Positions 38,082 to 47,485 are shown, counted from the first letter of the stretch. The stretch: 64,000 bases of DNA from Leptospira sanjuanensis (GCF_022267325.1 NZ_JAIZBG010000001.1:1554001-1618000), one strand, 5' to 3'. The notes: generated by a model from the letters alone, not told the origin. Made by a program: numbers and translations.

Positions 38082-38923
38082 CCGTTCGTATTATCCCTAG
38101 ACTTGATATAAAAGGTAAAAATTTAGTTAAAGGAATTCATCTAGAAGGACTTCGAGTATTGGGATCACCAGATGCGTTTGCTCGATATTATTATGAGTCG
38201 GGTGCCGATGAGCTTTTATATATGGATGTAGTAGCCAGTTTATATGGTACGAATAATCTATCCGCTCTAATTGAACGGACAGCGAGGGAAATTTTTATAC
38301 CTTTGACCGTAGGTGGTGGGCTGAGGAATGTGGAAGACGTAAATTCCGTACTCCGCGCTGGTGCGGATAAGGTGTGCCTAAATACTGCTGCAATTAAGAA
38401 CCCTCAAATAATTCGAGATCTATCCGAAAAATTTGGTTCTTCCACCATCGTAATTGCAATCGAAGCTATTCGACAACCGGATGGGCGTTATTTTGCTTTT
38501 ATAGATAACGGAAGGGAATACACCGGTTTGGAAATTATAGAGTGGGCTACTCGGATTGAGGAATTAGGAGCGGGGGAAATTCTAATTACTTCAGTGGATA
38601 TGGAAGGCACGGGTAAAGGTTTCAATATCGATTTGATATCTCAGGTCACGAATGCTGTTAATATTCCTGTGATTGCGCATGGTGGGTGTGGTCAAAAGTT
38701 ACACGCAAAAGAAGTCTTTGATAAAACCGGAGCGGATGCTATAGCAGTAGCGTCTATGTTTCATTACGATAGTCTTGATAACCATCGACTTTTATTCGAA
38801 CCTGAGCTTGAGGGAAACATCGATTTTTTGAAAAGCGGAAATTCTTTCAAATTGATTGATGAAATCAATATCAGTGAGTTGAAGGATTATTTGGTTAGCC
38901 AAAAAGTGAATTGTCGAAATTGA
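38078..38923 (+). CDS. HisF-like subunit of sugar amidotransferase system (HisF2 type)
   Basis: This 281-residue HisF barrel has RIIPRLDIKGKNLVKGIHLEG, PLTVGGGLRNVEDV, GAGEILITSVDMEGTGKGFN and VIAHGGCG. The first catalytic Asp (LDIK) is kept. The second, Asp130 in T. maritima HisF (VAIDAKR), is Glu here (IAIEAIRQPDG), so histidine-pathway cyclase activity is doubtful. It lies directly before HisH-like and WbpG-like genes, as in Pseudomonas wbpG/hisH2/hisF2, where the pair delivers ammonia to WbpG for acetamidino formation. It is not near other his genes. Confidence 0.86.
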   Translation: MTVRIIPRLDIKGKNLVKGIHLEGLRVLGSPDAFARYYYESGADELLYMDVVASLYGTNNLSALIERTAREIFIPLTVGGGLRNVEDVNSVLRAGADKVCLNTAAIKNPQIIRDLSEKFGSSTIVIAIEAIRQPDGRYFAFIDNGREYTGLEIIEWATRIEELGAGEILITSVDMEGTGKGFNIDLISQVTNAVNIPVIAHGGCGQKLHAKEVFDKTGADAIAVASMFHYDSLDNHRLLFEPELEGNIDFLKSGNSFKLIDEINISELKDYLVSQKVNCRN

Positions 38924-38930
38924 ATTTATT

Positions 38931-39617
38931 ATGAGCACTAATATTGCAGAAAAAAATCCAAAAATTTCCATTATAGATTATGGACTCGGAAATCTTTTCA
39001 GTGTACAGCAAGCTTGTGAACACGTAGGTTTACGGACACATATCACGCATGATAAGAAATTCATCTTGAGCTCGGATGCCGTTATATTGCCCGGGGTTGG
39101 CGCTTTTGGAGACGCAATGAAAAATTTAACTTCCCTAGGGCTCGTAGATTCGATTCGGGAATTTGCGGAATCCGGTAAACCCTTGTTGGGAATTTGTTTA
39201 GGAATGCAGTTGCTCTTTTCAAAAAGCTGGGAATTTGGTTTCCATGAAGGATTAAAAATTATTTCCGGTGAAGTAGTAAGAATCCCTAACGAAACGAATG
39301 GAAAAGGAAAATTAAGAATTCCGCATATTTCTTGGTCGAAAATTTTCGATAATAAGCCTGTCAGTAATTGGATACACACTCCGTTACATGAAGTTGCTCT
39401 GAATTCCTTTATGTATTTTGTGCATTCTTTTTATGTAAAACCAGACTGTTCTGAGAATATTCTATGTTTAACGGATTATGAAGGATTCGAATTTTGTTCT
39501 GGCGTAAAAAAAGGAAATGTGTATGCGTTTCAATTTCATCCGGAAAAAAGCGGGAAAATTGGGCTAAAAATTTACGAAAATTTTAAAAATCTAATACATC
39601 AATGTGCGAGTGAATAA
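38931..39617 (+). CDS. HisH-like glutaminase subunit (HisH2 type)
   Basis: The protein has 228 residues and a class I glutamine amidotransferase fold: SIIDYGLGNLFSV, ILPGVGAFGDAM, nucleophile Cys in LLGICLGMQLLF, and His/Glu in FQFHPEKSG. It hydrolyses glutamine and passes ammonia through the HisF-like barrel. The HISH-type PHISWSKI stretch is retained. It lies 7 bases after the HisF-like gene and abuts the WbpG-like gene, so the three are one expression unit. Confidence 0.9.
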   Translation: MSTNIAEKNPKISIIDYGLGNLFSVQQACEHVGLRTHITHDKKFILSSDAVILPGVGAFGDAMKNLTSLGLVDSIREFAESGKPLLGICLGMQLLFSKSWEFGFHEGLKIISGEVVRIPNETNGKGKLRIPHISWSKIFDNKPVSNWIHTPLHEVALNSFMYFVHSFYVKPDCSENILCLTDYEGFEFCSGVKKGNVYAFQFHPEKSGKIGLKIYENFKNLIHQCASE

Positions 39618-40784
39618 ATGAGAGCTGTTGAACCTAAAAATGTAAAGACAAGATATAATTTACCGGAAGAAATCAGATTTTGTAAAAAATGTACGATCTC
39701 AAATCAGCGTCCTCGAATCACGTTTGATGAAAACGGAGTATGCTCTGCTTGTAATTACGCTGTTTACAAACAGACGAAGGTGGATTGGGCGTTACGGGAG
39801 AAGGAATTAAAGGAGTTATTGGAAAAGCATCGTAGGGATGACGGTAATTATGATGTTTTGGTTCCATCGAGCGGCGGAAAAGACAGTGCGTTTATCGCTC
39901 ATGAATTAAAATATAAATATGGAATGAATCCTTTGACCGTAACTTGGTCACCTCATTTATATACCGAAATCGGCTGGAAAAATTTTCAAAACATGATTCA
40001 TATCGGAGGATTGGATAATATATTATCAACTCCTAATGGAGCGATCCATCGAAGACTCACAAAGTTGTCATTCGAGGTGTTAGGGGACCCGTTTCAACCT
40101 TTTATCTTCGGTCAGTATAACTATCCGCTTCAGATTGCGGCTATCCATAAAATTCCTTTGGTTATGTACGGAGAAAACGGAGAGGTGGAATATGGAGGGG
40201 ATATGAAAAACGCCTATACGCCAACTCGGGATTATCGAGGTGACCAAAAGAAACATTACTTTTCCAATCTTCCTCCCGAAGAAATGACAGAATATGGCAT
40301 TTCTAAAAATGACCTTTTCCCTTATTTATCTCCTCCTTTGGAGGATCTGGATAAGATTAACACGGAAATTCATTTTTACGGTTATTACAAAAAATGGGTT
40401 CCGCAAGAGAATTACTATTATTGTGTCGAGAATACCGGTTTTACTGCAAACCCGGTAAGGAACGAAGGTACGTATTCTAAGTACGCATCGTTAGATGACC
40501 AACTCGATGGTTTTCATTATTATTTAATGTTTATCAAATTCGGAATTGGTCGTGCAACTTCTGATTCTGCACATGAGATACGAGATGGACATTTAACCCG
40601 AGAGGAAGGGGTACAGTTAGTGCGGAAATTTGACGGAGAGTTCCCAAAAAAATATTTTGATATCTTTCTAAAATACTGTGATATTACCGAAGAGTATTTT
40701 AATGAAGTGATCGATAGCTGGAGAGGTGAGCACATTTGGAGTAAAGAGAATGGCGTCTGGAAACTGAATAAGCAGGTCGAATAG
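39618..40784 (+). CDS. wbpG: WbpG-like N-acetyl sugar amidotransferase
   Basis: The protein has 388 residues. A zinc ribbon, CKKCTISNQRPRI...GVCSACNY (residues ~22-50), precedes the ATP-pyrophosphatase PP-loop VPSSGGKDSAFI (~85-95). The family C-terminal motifs MYGENGEVEYGG and TREEGVQLVRKFDGEFP follow. With HisH/HisF it converts an N-acetyl group to an acetamidino group on ManNAc3NAcA-type (Pseudomonas) or legionaminic-type (PtmG) sugars. The adjacent CMP-NulO gene set favours a NulO or its precursor as substrate. It is a second, separate system from the fusion at 29786. Confidence 0.92.
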   Translation: MRAVEPKNVKTRYNLPEEIRFCKKCTISNQRPRITFDENGVCSACNYAVYKQTKVDWALREKELKELLEKHRRDDGNYDVLVPSSGGKDSAFIAHELKYKYGMNPLTVTWSPHLYTEIGWKNFQNMIHIGGLDNILSTPNGAIHRRLTKLSFEVLGDPFQPFIFGQYNYPLQIAAIHKIPLVMYGENGEVEYGGDMKNAYTPTRDYRGDQKKHYFSNLPPEEMTEYGISKNDLFPYLSPPLEDLDKINTEIHFYGYYKKWVPQENYYYCVENTGFTANPVRNEGTYSKYASLDDQLDGFHYYLMFIKFGIGRATSDSAHEIRDGHLTREEGVQLVRKFDGEFPKKYFDIFLKYCDITEEYFNEVIDSWRGEHIWSKENGVWKLNKQVE

Positions 40785-41743
40785 TGGACATTTTAACTAT
40801 TGGATTTGGATCGATCGGTTCACGGCATATTCAATCTTTAGTAGATTCGGTTTCAGAATTGAATCGGATTTATATATTAGAGTTATCGGACGAAAGCTAC
40901 GAACAAAGTATAAAACGGATTTCCTTAAACCTGGCAAAGGTCATAAGAATTCGGGACCTATCCGAATTAGGGGAAAAAACTGTAGAATTGTGCATTATCG
41001 CCACAACGGCTGATGTACGTTATGATGTGATGATGGAGCTTTTAAATACCAAAGTATCAGTTAAGTATATGCTCCTTGAAAAAGTTGTCTTTCAATCGCT
41101 TGATCAATTTGAAAGAGCAATTATGAAAATGAAAGCTAAAAATATTGCGACATTCGTAAACTTTGTCTACCGTTATTATCCTAATATGATTCTTTTAAAA
41201 GAAAAATTAAAGGAAAAGTCAAAGCGATTGAGTATGCAAGTAATCGCCGGCGACATTGGTTTAGGATGCAACGCAATTCATTACATGGATCTTTTTGAAT
41301 ATTTAACCAATTCGAAGATATCCGAGTATTCCTCTCTTTTGAATGAATCCCCAAAACCTCATAAGCGAGGTTCAAGATTTCGAGAATACACGGGTGTTCT
41401 GAATTATAAGAATTCGATAGGCGATAATCTTTTTCTCTACTTTGATTCAAGTAACGATTTTGCTCCTACAGTAAAAATAGATATTGAAACAAGTCTGTAT
41501 TTATTTTCCGAAGGCGAGAGGAGTGAATATCAGTATAAAGTCGGACAGATTCCTGAAAAAAGAAAATATCATATGACTCCGACAAGTCAACTGACCGCTT
41601 CGATTTTTCGAGATATGCAACTCTCAAAATGCAATCTTCCGTTGCTTGAAGAAACATACAGAACTCATAGGTTTTTATTTTTACCTATATTTGATCTATT
41701 GCAAGTAAGAAATACAAACGAGCATCTATGTCCAGTTACATGA
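40784..41743 (+). CDS. Gfo/Idh/MocA-family oxidoreductase (first)
   Basis: The protein has 319 residues. LTIGFGSIGSRHIQSL is the NAD-binding motif, IATTADVRYDVMMELL and MLLEKVVF (EKP position is EKV) follow, and NFVYRYYPNMILLKEKL begins the C-terminal sheet. GTG start shares bases with the WbpG stop (TAGTG). Family members oxidise or reduce sugar-nucleotides, for example at C3 (WbpB) or C7. The altered EKP Lys-Pro suggests divergence; the Lys itself is kept. Confidence 0.8.
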   Translation: MDILTIGFGSIGSRHIQSLVDSVSELNRIYILELSDESYEQSIKRISLNLAKVIRIRDLSELGEKTVELCIIATTADVRYDVMMELLNTKVSVKYMLLEKVVFQSLDQFERAIMKMKAKNIATFVNFVYRYYPNMILLKEKLKEKSKRLSMQVIAGDIGLGCNAIHYMDLFEYLTNSKISEYSSLLNESPKPHKRGSRFREYTGVLNYKNSIGDNLFLYFDSSNDFAPTVKIDIETSLYLFSEGERSEYQYKVGQIPEKRKYHMTPTSQLTASIFRDMQLSKCNLPLLEETYRTHRFLFLPIFDLLQVRNTNEHLCPVT

Positions 41744-42714
41744 TATCAAAATATCGGAATGATTTGAATGAATTTCAAGATGAAATAATATTAATTGGTA
41801 CCGGCTATATGGCTCGCGAATATGCAAAGGTACTTAAGGCTCAAAATAGAAAGTTTTACGTAGTCGGTAGAAGTGTAAAGTCCTGCGATTCATTTACTAA
41901 AGAAACAGGGGTAATTGCGTTTTCCGGTGAAATTGCGAATTTTGATTTCTCGGGAAAAAAAATTTCAAAGGCTGTTATCGCTGTAAATGAAGATCAATTA
42001 TTTAACGTTACCAGAACTTGCATTGATATTGGAATAAAAAGTATTCTTTTAGAAAAACCTGGATCTTTGTATTTGAGCAATCTCATTGAACTCAGTGAAC
42101 ACGCAGAAAGTGCGAAGACGGATATTTATATCGCTTATAATCGAAGATTTTATGCGTCCACTTTGAAGGCTATAGATATTATTCAAACATCCGGTGGAGT
42201 ATTATCTTTTAATTTTGAATTTACGGAATGGAAAAATAAGGTAGAAAATTTTGGTTTTTCGAAAGAGATATTGGCTAGTTGGTTTATAGTAAATTCTTCG
42301 CATTTGGTTGATCTAAGTTTTTTTCTTTGTGGAGATCCAGAAATTTTTAATTCATATAAAGTATCACACATTGATTGGCATCCTGCCGGTTCGATTTTTT
42401 CGGGAGCAGGTAGGACAAAAAATAATGCTTTATTTACTTATTCAGCCAATTGGCAATCCGCCGGATCTTGGGCTTTGGAAATCAATACTCAAAAGGAGAG
42501 ACTAATTTTTAAGCCTGTAGAAAAGCTAAAATTTCAGAAAATCGATAGTAGGGAAGTAGAAGAATATCAACTTGAAGACGAGCTTGATTTGTTATATAAG
42601 CCTGGATTATTCAGACAAACATATTTCTTTTTAATTAACAAAAAAAAAGATTTTTGTATGCTGAAAGATCAAATTGAAAGATTTGGAATATATAATAAAA
42701 TACTAAATCCGTAA
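41728..42714 (+). CDS. Gfo/Idh/MocA-family oxidoreductase (second)
   Basis: The protein has 328 residues. IILIGTGYMAREYAKVL binds NAD(P), SILLEKPGSLYLSNL keeps the EKP motif, and YIAYNRRFYAST and NSSHLVDLSFFLCG hold the typical active-site Arg/Tyr and His. It starts inside the end of the preceding family member, so the two probably work in sequence or as a pair. Two such enzymes next to NulO activation genes are typical of loci with 8-epimer or N-acyl variants of legionaminic acid; the exact step is unknown. Confidence 0.82.
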   Translation: MSSYMISKYRNDLNEFQDEIILIGTGYMAREYAKVLKAQNRKFYVVGRSVKSCDSFTKETGVIAFSGEIANFDFSGKKISKAVIAVNEDQLFNVTRTCIDIGIKSILLEKPGSLYLSNLIELSEHAESAKTDIYIAYNRRFYASTLKAIDIIQTSGGVLSFNFEFTEWKNKVENFGFSKEILASWFIVNSSHLVDLSFFLCGDPEIFNSYKVSHIDWHPAGSIFSGAGRTKNNALFTYSANWQSAGSWALEINTQKERLIFKPVEKLKFQKIDSREVEEYQLEDELDLLYKPGLFRQTYFFLINKKKDFCMLKDQIERFGIYNKILNP

Positions 42715-42718
42715 TTTT

Positions 42719-43768
42719 ATGATTAAAATTTTTAGCATCTCCTTTTTGTATAAGTTGAAGAAGTCATTTGAGAAGATTCGAAATTATTTCTATCGATTCA
42801 TTATAAAATATAAGCTGCCGATCAAAATTCATCCGATTTATATTTATTATCCGCATCATTTCGATTATTCAGGCATGCTTGAGTTTCGTCCGTTTGTGAT
42901 GATGATGCATGAAGCGAATTTTAGGTCCAAAGCGATAAATACAGATGAGTTTGGCCTTCGTGAGCAATATTTTAAAAAAACCGGAGAATTTCTAAAAATT
43001 CGGCAACTCAAGAGAGATTTAGATCATTGCAATCTTATAACTGGCGGAAGCACCGTTTTCGGAACAAATGCTTCATCGGATAAGGAAACAATTGCATACC
43101 ATCTATCAACGGACGTACCTTTTATAAATTTCGGTATTCGAGGAGGAACGAGTCAACAGGAAGTGATTGAATTCTTACTTCTAAAGAAGTTTTTGCCGAC
43201 TTTAAAGAATATAGTACTTTTATCAGGTATTAATAACTTCTCACTGGCGTCGATCAATGCGCCAATTCAATTTCCCGAATTTGGATCAACGTTTTATCAG
43301 GATATTTTTTTCGGTAAAGATTTTATCGTATCGAAAAATCGTAAGATTCCTAAGCAAAATTTCAAAAGAAAACTTGAGATACTAACTTCTATTTTATTGA
43401 ATGATTTGGATACTTGGAAAGGTTTGCAAACATCCGGAAATTCTAAAGTACATTACGTATTGCAGCCTGTGGTTGGCTGGACGCAAAAAAAATTGACCCA
43501 TCTTGAAAAGTTATGCATTGACGCTGACATAAAGATTTTCGGTAAACTACATGAAATATACTGGGATCAGGAATTGTATGTTGAATATTCACAGACAATT
43601 CGAAATGCCTGCGAATTATATGGGATTGAGTTTCATGATTCTAACGAATGGTTGAACGATCCTCGCTTTGAAAACGAAACTGTTTTTACGGATATTTGTC
43701 ATTTGACGGACCATGGAAATTTAATTTTAGCAGAATTACTGTCTAAGAAATTAAAGTGGGTAAATTGA
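42719..43768 (+). CDS. SGNH/GDSL-like hydrolase or acyltransferase-associated protein
   Basis: The protein has 349 residues. NTDEFGLREQYFKKTG and ITGGSTVFGTNASSD (block I with Ser), LSGINNFSLA (block III Asn) and DICHLTDHGNLILAE (block V DxxH) fit the SGNH fold. A weak N-terminal hydrophobic helix may anchor it. SGNH proteins beside NodU-type carbamoyltransferases are a recurring neighbourhood in polysaccharide loci and may add or remove O-acyl groups. The substrate is unknown. Confidence 0.72.
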   Translation: MIKIFSISFLYKLKKSFEKIRNYFYRFIIKYKLPIKIHPIYIYYPHHFDYSGMLEFRPFVMMMHEANFRSKAINTDEFGLREQYFKKTGEFLKIRQLKRDLDHCNLITGGSTVFGTNASSDKETIAYHLSTDVPFINFGIRGGTSQQEVIEFLLLKKFLPTLKNIVLLSGINNFSLASINAPIQFPEFGSTFYQDIFFGKDFIVSKNRKIPKQNFKRKLEILTSILLNDLDTWKGLQTSGNSKVHYVLQPVVGWTQKKLTHLEKLCIDADIKIFGKLHEIYWDQELYVEYSQTIRNACELYGIEFHDSNEWLNDPRFENETVFTDICHLTDHGNLILAELLSKKLKWVN

Positions 43769-43769
43769 A

Positions 43770-43901
43770 ATGGGAATCATTGTTAGAGCGTTTAGTAAAA
43801 TCTATATTTTTTGTCTTTATCATTTTAAAGATATCTATGAGTTGAATTCGAATGAAGATCGAGACCTAAGTGTAAGTGATTCAAATTACCCGTTCTATTA
43901 A
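43770..43901 (+). CDS. possible 43-residue small protein
   Basis: The frame starts just 2 bases after the SGNH-like stop. It reads MGIIVRAFSKIYIF, a short hydrophobic/basic segment, then a polar acidic tail ending DSNYPFY. No clear ribosome site is visible. Small membrane proteins (DUF5989 type) often sit between SGNH-like and carbamoyltransferase genes, and this has the right place and size but only vague similarity. It could be a decayed or chance ORF. Confidence 0.35.
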   Translation: MGIIVRAFSKIYIFCLYHFKDIYELNSNEDRDLSVSDSNYPFY

Positions 43902-43920
43902 AGGACTAAGTGTTATAATA

Positions 43921-44031
43921 ATGAAAATTTTTTATTGGATTATTTCCTTATTTGCAAAAAAAAAATCTAAAGAATTAGAGACAAATTGGAACAAAGAAGA
44001 AAAATTCTCTAGTCCATATTCAGCTTATTAA
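43921..44031 (+). CDS. possible 36-residue small protein
   Basis: It reads MKIFYWIISLFAKKKSK then a polar tail NWNKEEKFSSPYSAY. The amphipathic, basic N-terminal helix suits a membrane-surface peptide. It ends 10 bases before the carbamoyltransferase ATG, in the same direction; AAGGAC lies ~14 bases before its own ATG. Position between SGNH-like and NodU/CmcH genes suggests an accessory peptide. No homologue recognised. Confidence 0.4.
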   Translation: MKIFYWIISLFAKKKSKELETNWNKEEKFSSPYSAY

Positions 44032-44041
44032 ATTAGAATTT

Positions 44042-45949
44042 ATGTATATACTCGGCATTTCAGCATATTATCACGATTCGGCAGTCTGTTTGATTGAAGA
44101 TGGTAAAATCGTTTTTGCAGCTCAAGAGGAACGGTATACGCGGAAAAAGCACGACCCAAATTTTCCGATTAATGCCTTAAAGAAAGCGTTGGAATTTTGC
44201 TCGATAAGCGTAGACGAAATTTCATACGTAGGTTTTTACGAAAAACCTCATTTGAAATTTCATCGGCTTCTTCAAAATTTTGCAGATTTTTATCCACAAG
44301 GAAATCAGACTTTTTCAAAAGCTATTTCTACTTGGATAGACTTTAAACTGTGGATCCCGGAGATTATAAGAAAAGAGATAATCGCACTATCCCCATCCAG
44401 AGCAAAAGATATGCTTTGGGATGGGAAAGTAATTTTTTCTGAGCATCATAAATCTCATGCGGCTTCCGCCTTTTACCCTTCTCCGTTTAAAGAGGCTGCC
44501 ATTCTCGTAGCGGATGGGGTCGGCGAATTTGCTACTACTAGTATGTGGTTGGGAAAAGAAGATGTTCGATCCGTTCCGACAATTTCCTTTTTGAAGGATA
44601 TGCATTTTCCGCATTCATTAGGTATGTTATATTCTGCTTTTACCTATTATTTAGGTTTCAAAGTGAATTCTGGGGAATATAAAGTAATGGGATTAGCTCC
44701 TTATGGAGAGCCAAAATACGCGAAACAAATTATCGATCGATTTGTAAATTTAAAATCGGATGGTTCTTTTGAGTTGAATATGGATTATTTTTCATTTCCG
44801 TACGATGACGTTATGATTCGTGAAGGTTTTGATGAGGTAATGGGTTTTCCGCGAAGAAAGGCTGAAGACCGATTAGAACCATTTCATTTTGATATTGCTG
44901 CTTCATTACAATCAGTTTTAGAAAATATTTTATTAGGTATAGTCAAACATATTCATAAAGAAACTAAGATGGAGAACTTATGTATGGCCGGTGGAGTCGC
45001 ATTGAACTGCGTCGCCAATGGAAAAATTTTCTATAATTCTGGTTTCAACGATATTTGGATCCAGCCTGCCGCTGGAGATGCAGGCGGTGCCGTTGGCGTT
45101 GCTTATTATATATGGCATGAAGTATTAAAAGAACGTAAAGCAGTCCGAAAAAACCAATGTGACGATTTGATGTCGGGCTGCTATTTGGGTGAATATTATC
45201 ATCCCGACGAAGTTAAAAGTGAATTGATAAAAAGACAAATTCCTTTTCAGGAGATTAAAAGAGAGGAGTTTTCAAATGTAGTATCCGATCTCCTTACTGA
45301 AGGAAACGTTATCGGATGGTTCCAGGGTAGAATGGAATTTGGTCCTCGAGCTTTAGGAGGGCGCTCTATCATCGCGGATCCGCGTTCAAGGGATATGCAA
45401 AAAAAACTGAATTTAAAGATTAAATTTCGCGAGTCCTTCCGACCTTTCGCTCCTTCAATTTTATGGGATAGGGTACAAGATTGGTTTGAGCTACTCGGAA
45501 AACCTGATTCAAAGCTGGTTAATGATCAGAAGGGATATGCTTCTCATTATATGTTAATGGTGGCTAGTGTTAATCAAGATCGATCGATTGAAATGTCCGA
45601 AAAGGAAAAAGCATTAAATGGTATTGACAAACTAAATGTAGTACGTTCAGAGATTCCTTCCTGTACGCATGTCGATTACTCTGCCAGAATTCAAACCGTT
45701 AGGAAAGAGTATAATTCCGCATTTTTCGAATTGATCGATTCTTTTTTTTATAAGACTGGAGTTCCAATTCTTGTCAATACCTCATTTAATGTTCGAGGTG
45801 AGCCAATTGTTTGTAGACCGATGGATGCGATCAATTGCTTCTTGGGTACTCATATGGATTACCTCGCGATTGAAAATATTATCGTCTCCAAAAAGGATAT
45901 CCCTTCATCCATGTTACTTGATTACAAAGATAAGTTTGATTTGGATTAG
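44042..45949 (+). CDS. carbamoyltransferase, NodU/CmcH family
   Basis: The protein has 635 residues. The N-terminal Kae1-like part begins with YILGISAYYHDSAVCLIEDGKIVFAAQEERYTRKKHD, and HHKSHAASAFYPSPF and VADGVGEF hold the metal-binding His and Asp. LCMAGGVALNCVANGKI and AAGDAGGAVGVAYY form the ATP site. The YrdC-like C-terminal domain has WFQGRMEFGPRALGGRSI and FRPFAPSI. It makes carbamoyl-adenylate from carbamoyl phosphate and transfers the carbamoyl group to a sugar hydroxyl, decorating the polysaccharide. The length is normal. Confidence 0.93.
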   Translation: MYILGISAYYHDSAVCLIEDGKIVFAAQEERYTRKKHDPNFPINALKKALEFCSISVDEISYVGFYEKPHLKFHRLLQNFADFYPQGNQTFSKAISTWIDFKLWIPEIIRKEIIALSPSRAKDMLWDGKVIFSEHHKSHAASAFYPSPFKEAAILVADGVGEFATTSMWLGKEDVRSVPTISFLKDMHFPHSLGMLYSAFTYYLGFKVNSGEYKVMGLAPYGEPKYAKQIIDRFVNLKSDGSFELNMDYFSFPYDDVMIREGFDEVMGFPRRKAEDRLEPFHFDIAASLQSVLENILLGIVKHIHKETKMENLCMAGGVALNCVANGKIFYNSGFNDIWIQPAAGDAGGAVGVAYYIWHEVLKERKAVRKNQCDDLMSGCYLGEYYHPDEVKSELIKRQIPFQEIKREEFSNVVSDLLTEGNVIGWFQGRMEFGPRALGGRSIIADPRSRDMQKKLNLKIKFRESFRPFAPSILWDRVQDWFELLGKPDSKLVNDQKGYASHYMLMVASVNQDRSIEMSEKEKALNGIDKLNVVRSEIPSCTHVDYSARIQTVRKEYNSAFFELIDSFFYKTGVPILVNTSFNVRGEPIVCRPMDAINCFLGTHMDYLAIENIIVSKKDIPSSMLLDYKDKFDLD

Positions 45950-46012
45950 TTCGAAGCGAAAGAACAATCGTAGTTAGAGTTTGAGCCTAAATTTAATCGT
46001 AATTTTATTTAA

Positions 46013-47485
46013 GTGCCTTTATTTAAAATTAAAAATATAGTCGACCGAATACGTTCTCTTGAATTCGGTTTTTCTGAGATACTGCTTCATTATCGAAATT
46101 ATCTCTTCGGTGCCGGCTCGATTGCAATTATCAAGTTTATATCTATACCAGTATATACAACTTATCTTACACCGGATCAATTTGGTTATTTCTCTCTTTT
46201 AGAAAGCTATAGTCAGCTTTTAATTATAACGATGACATTGAATTTGCACGCTAGTATAGGTAGGTTTTCATATGATGAACGTGCCGATTATAAGATCTTT
46301 TATGGATCCGTGATCGTTGGCTGCTCGGTAATTCTTTTTATCTGTTCAACATCGTTCTTATATTTTGAAAAAGAAATTGGAAAATATTTAAAGTTACCGG
46401 TCGGATTGATACGTTTTATTCCTTTGATTGTTTTTTTTGGGGTAGTTCAATCCTTTTTTGTTCAAACATTACAGCCTCAAAAAAAAAGCGGAATAATATC
46501 GATTGCTTTACTTATTTTACATCTATTGACTTTTATATTTTCCTTCTTTTTGTTGGTATTGGTTCAGTGGGATAATGCGCCATATTATGCTCTTGCTTTT
46601 GGTCAAGTTTTTGCGTTTTTCATTGCATCAATTTTTTTTATTTATTCTATCCGCGAATCGATCGTTTTTCGTTTCAGAATTCAGCTATTTCGAGAAGCAG
46701 TCTTTTATTCGTTTCCGCTTCTTTTTTACACTCTGAGCGGTACAGTTATTAATCAGATTGATCGCGTTATGATAAATCATTATCAAGGCCCCTTTGAAAC
46801 GGGTTTGTATAGCGCTGCTTCGGATCTTGGGATGTTTATGGGTACTTTTCAGGCTTTAATAAATAGCGCTTGGTACCCTTTTTACTTTGAGTATATGAAG
46901 AATGCAGATTATATTTCACATGACCGAGATGTTCGATTTAATTTTGCGATCATTGCTTTTTCTGCTACTGCATTTATTTTCTTTTCGAAGGAATTCTTTT
47001 CATTGCTTACTCATTCTAATTATCATGTTGCTCATACAGTAATACCGATTGTGATATTGTCTTATGTTTTTCATTTTCTATTTTATGTATATGGTGGAAG
47101 AAATATCGACTATTTAAAAAAGACAATATATTTATCAGTAATTGTTTTTATCGCGGCGCTGATCAATATTATATTGAATTTTTTATGGATTCCAAGTTTT
47201 GGTTATGTTGCCGCTGCTTATTCAACATTGATTTCATATATATTGATGATGGTGATGGCTTATATAGTGAATCGGTTTTTGCTTAAATTGCATTCCCCTT
47301 CTTTCGCTTTTTTCGGTACGGCACTATTAGTTTTAGCTTTTGATATTTTCATTTATAATTTTCTCTTTCTGGAAGCGATTGAATATGATAATTTACTGCC
47401 TAGATTCTTTCTGTTGATTTTATCCGGACTTCTTTATTTTAAAGATACTGTCGTCTCTTTATGTCGCCGTTTTAATTTTTCTTGA
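46013..47485 (+). CDS. wzx: Wzx-like oligosaccharide flippase
   Basis: The protein has 490 residues and twelve to fourteen predicted helices. IIKFISIPVYTTYLTPDQFGYFSLLESYSQLL is the N-terminal motif of polysaccharide flippases, and GTVINQIDRVMINHYQGPFETGLYSAASDLG the second-half motif. It flips undecaprenyl-linked oligosaccharide. Start is GTG at 46013, 63 bases after the carbamoyltransferase stop. Its presence together with an ABC exporter (Wzm/Wzt) is unusual and may reflect two export routes. It is followed by an IS element. Confidence 0.9.
   Translation: MPLFKIKNIVDRIRSLEFGFSEILLHYRNYLFGAGSIAIIKFISIPVYTTYLTPDQFGYFSLLESYSQLLIITMTLNLHASIGRFSYDERADYKIFYGSVIVGCSVILFICSTSFLYFEKEIGKYLKLPVGLIRFIPLIVFFGVVQSFFVQTLQPQKKSGIISIALLILHLLTFIFSFFLLVLVQWDNAPYYALAFGQVFAFFIASIFFIYSIRESIVFRFRIQLFREAVFYSFPLLFYTLSGTVINQIDRVMINHYQGPFETGLYSAASDLGMFMGTFQALINSAWYPFYFEYMKNADYISHDRDVRFNFAIIAFSATAFIFFSKEFFSLLTHSNYHVAHTVIPIVILSYVFHFLFYVYGGRNIDYLKKTIYLSVIVFIAALINIILNFLWIPSFGYVAAAYSTLISYILMMVMAYIVNRFLLKLHSPSFAFFGTALLVLAFDIFIYNFLFLEAIEYDNLLPRFFLLILSGLLYFKDTVVSLCRRFNFS

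Noticed and set aside
38078..39617. Histidine biosynthesis operon fragment
   Set aside because: HisF/HisH-like pair adjoins WbpG and NulO genes, lacks other his genes, and has a changed catalytic Asp.
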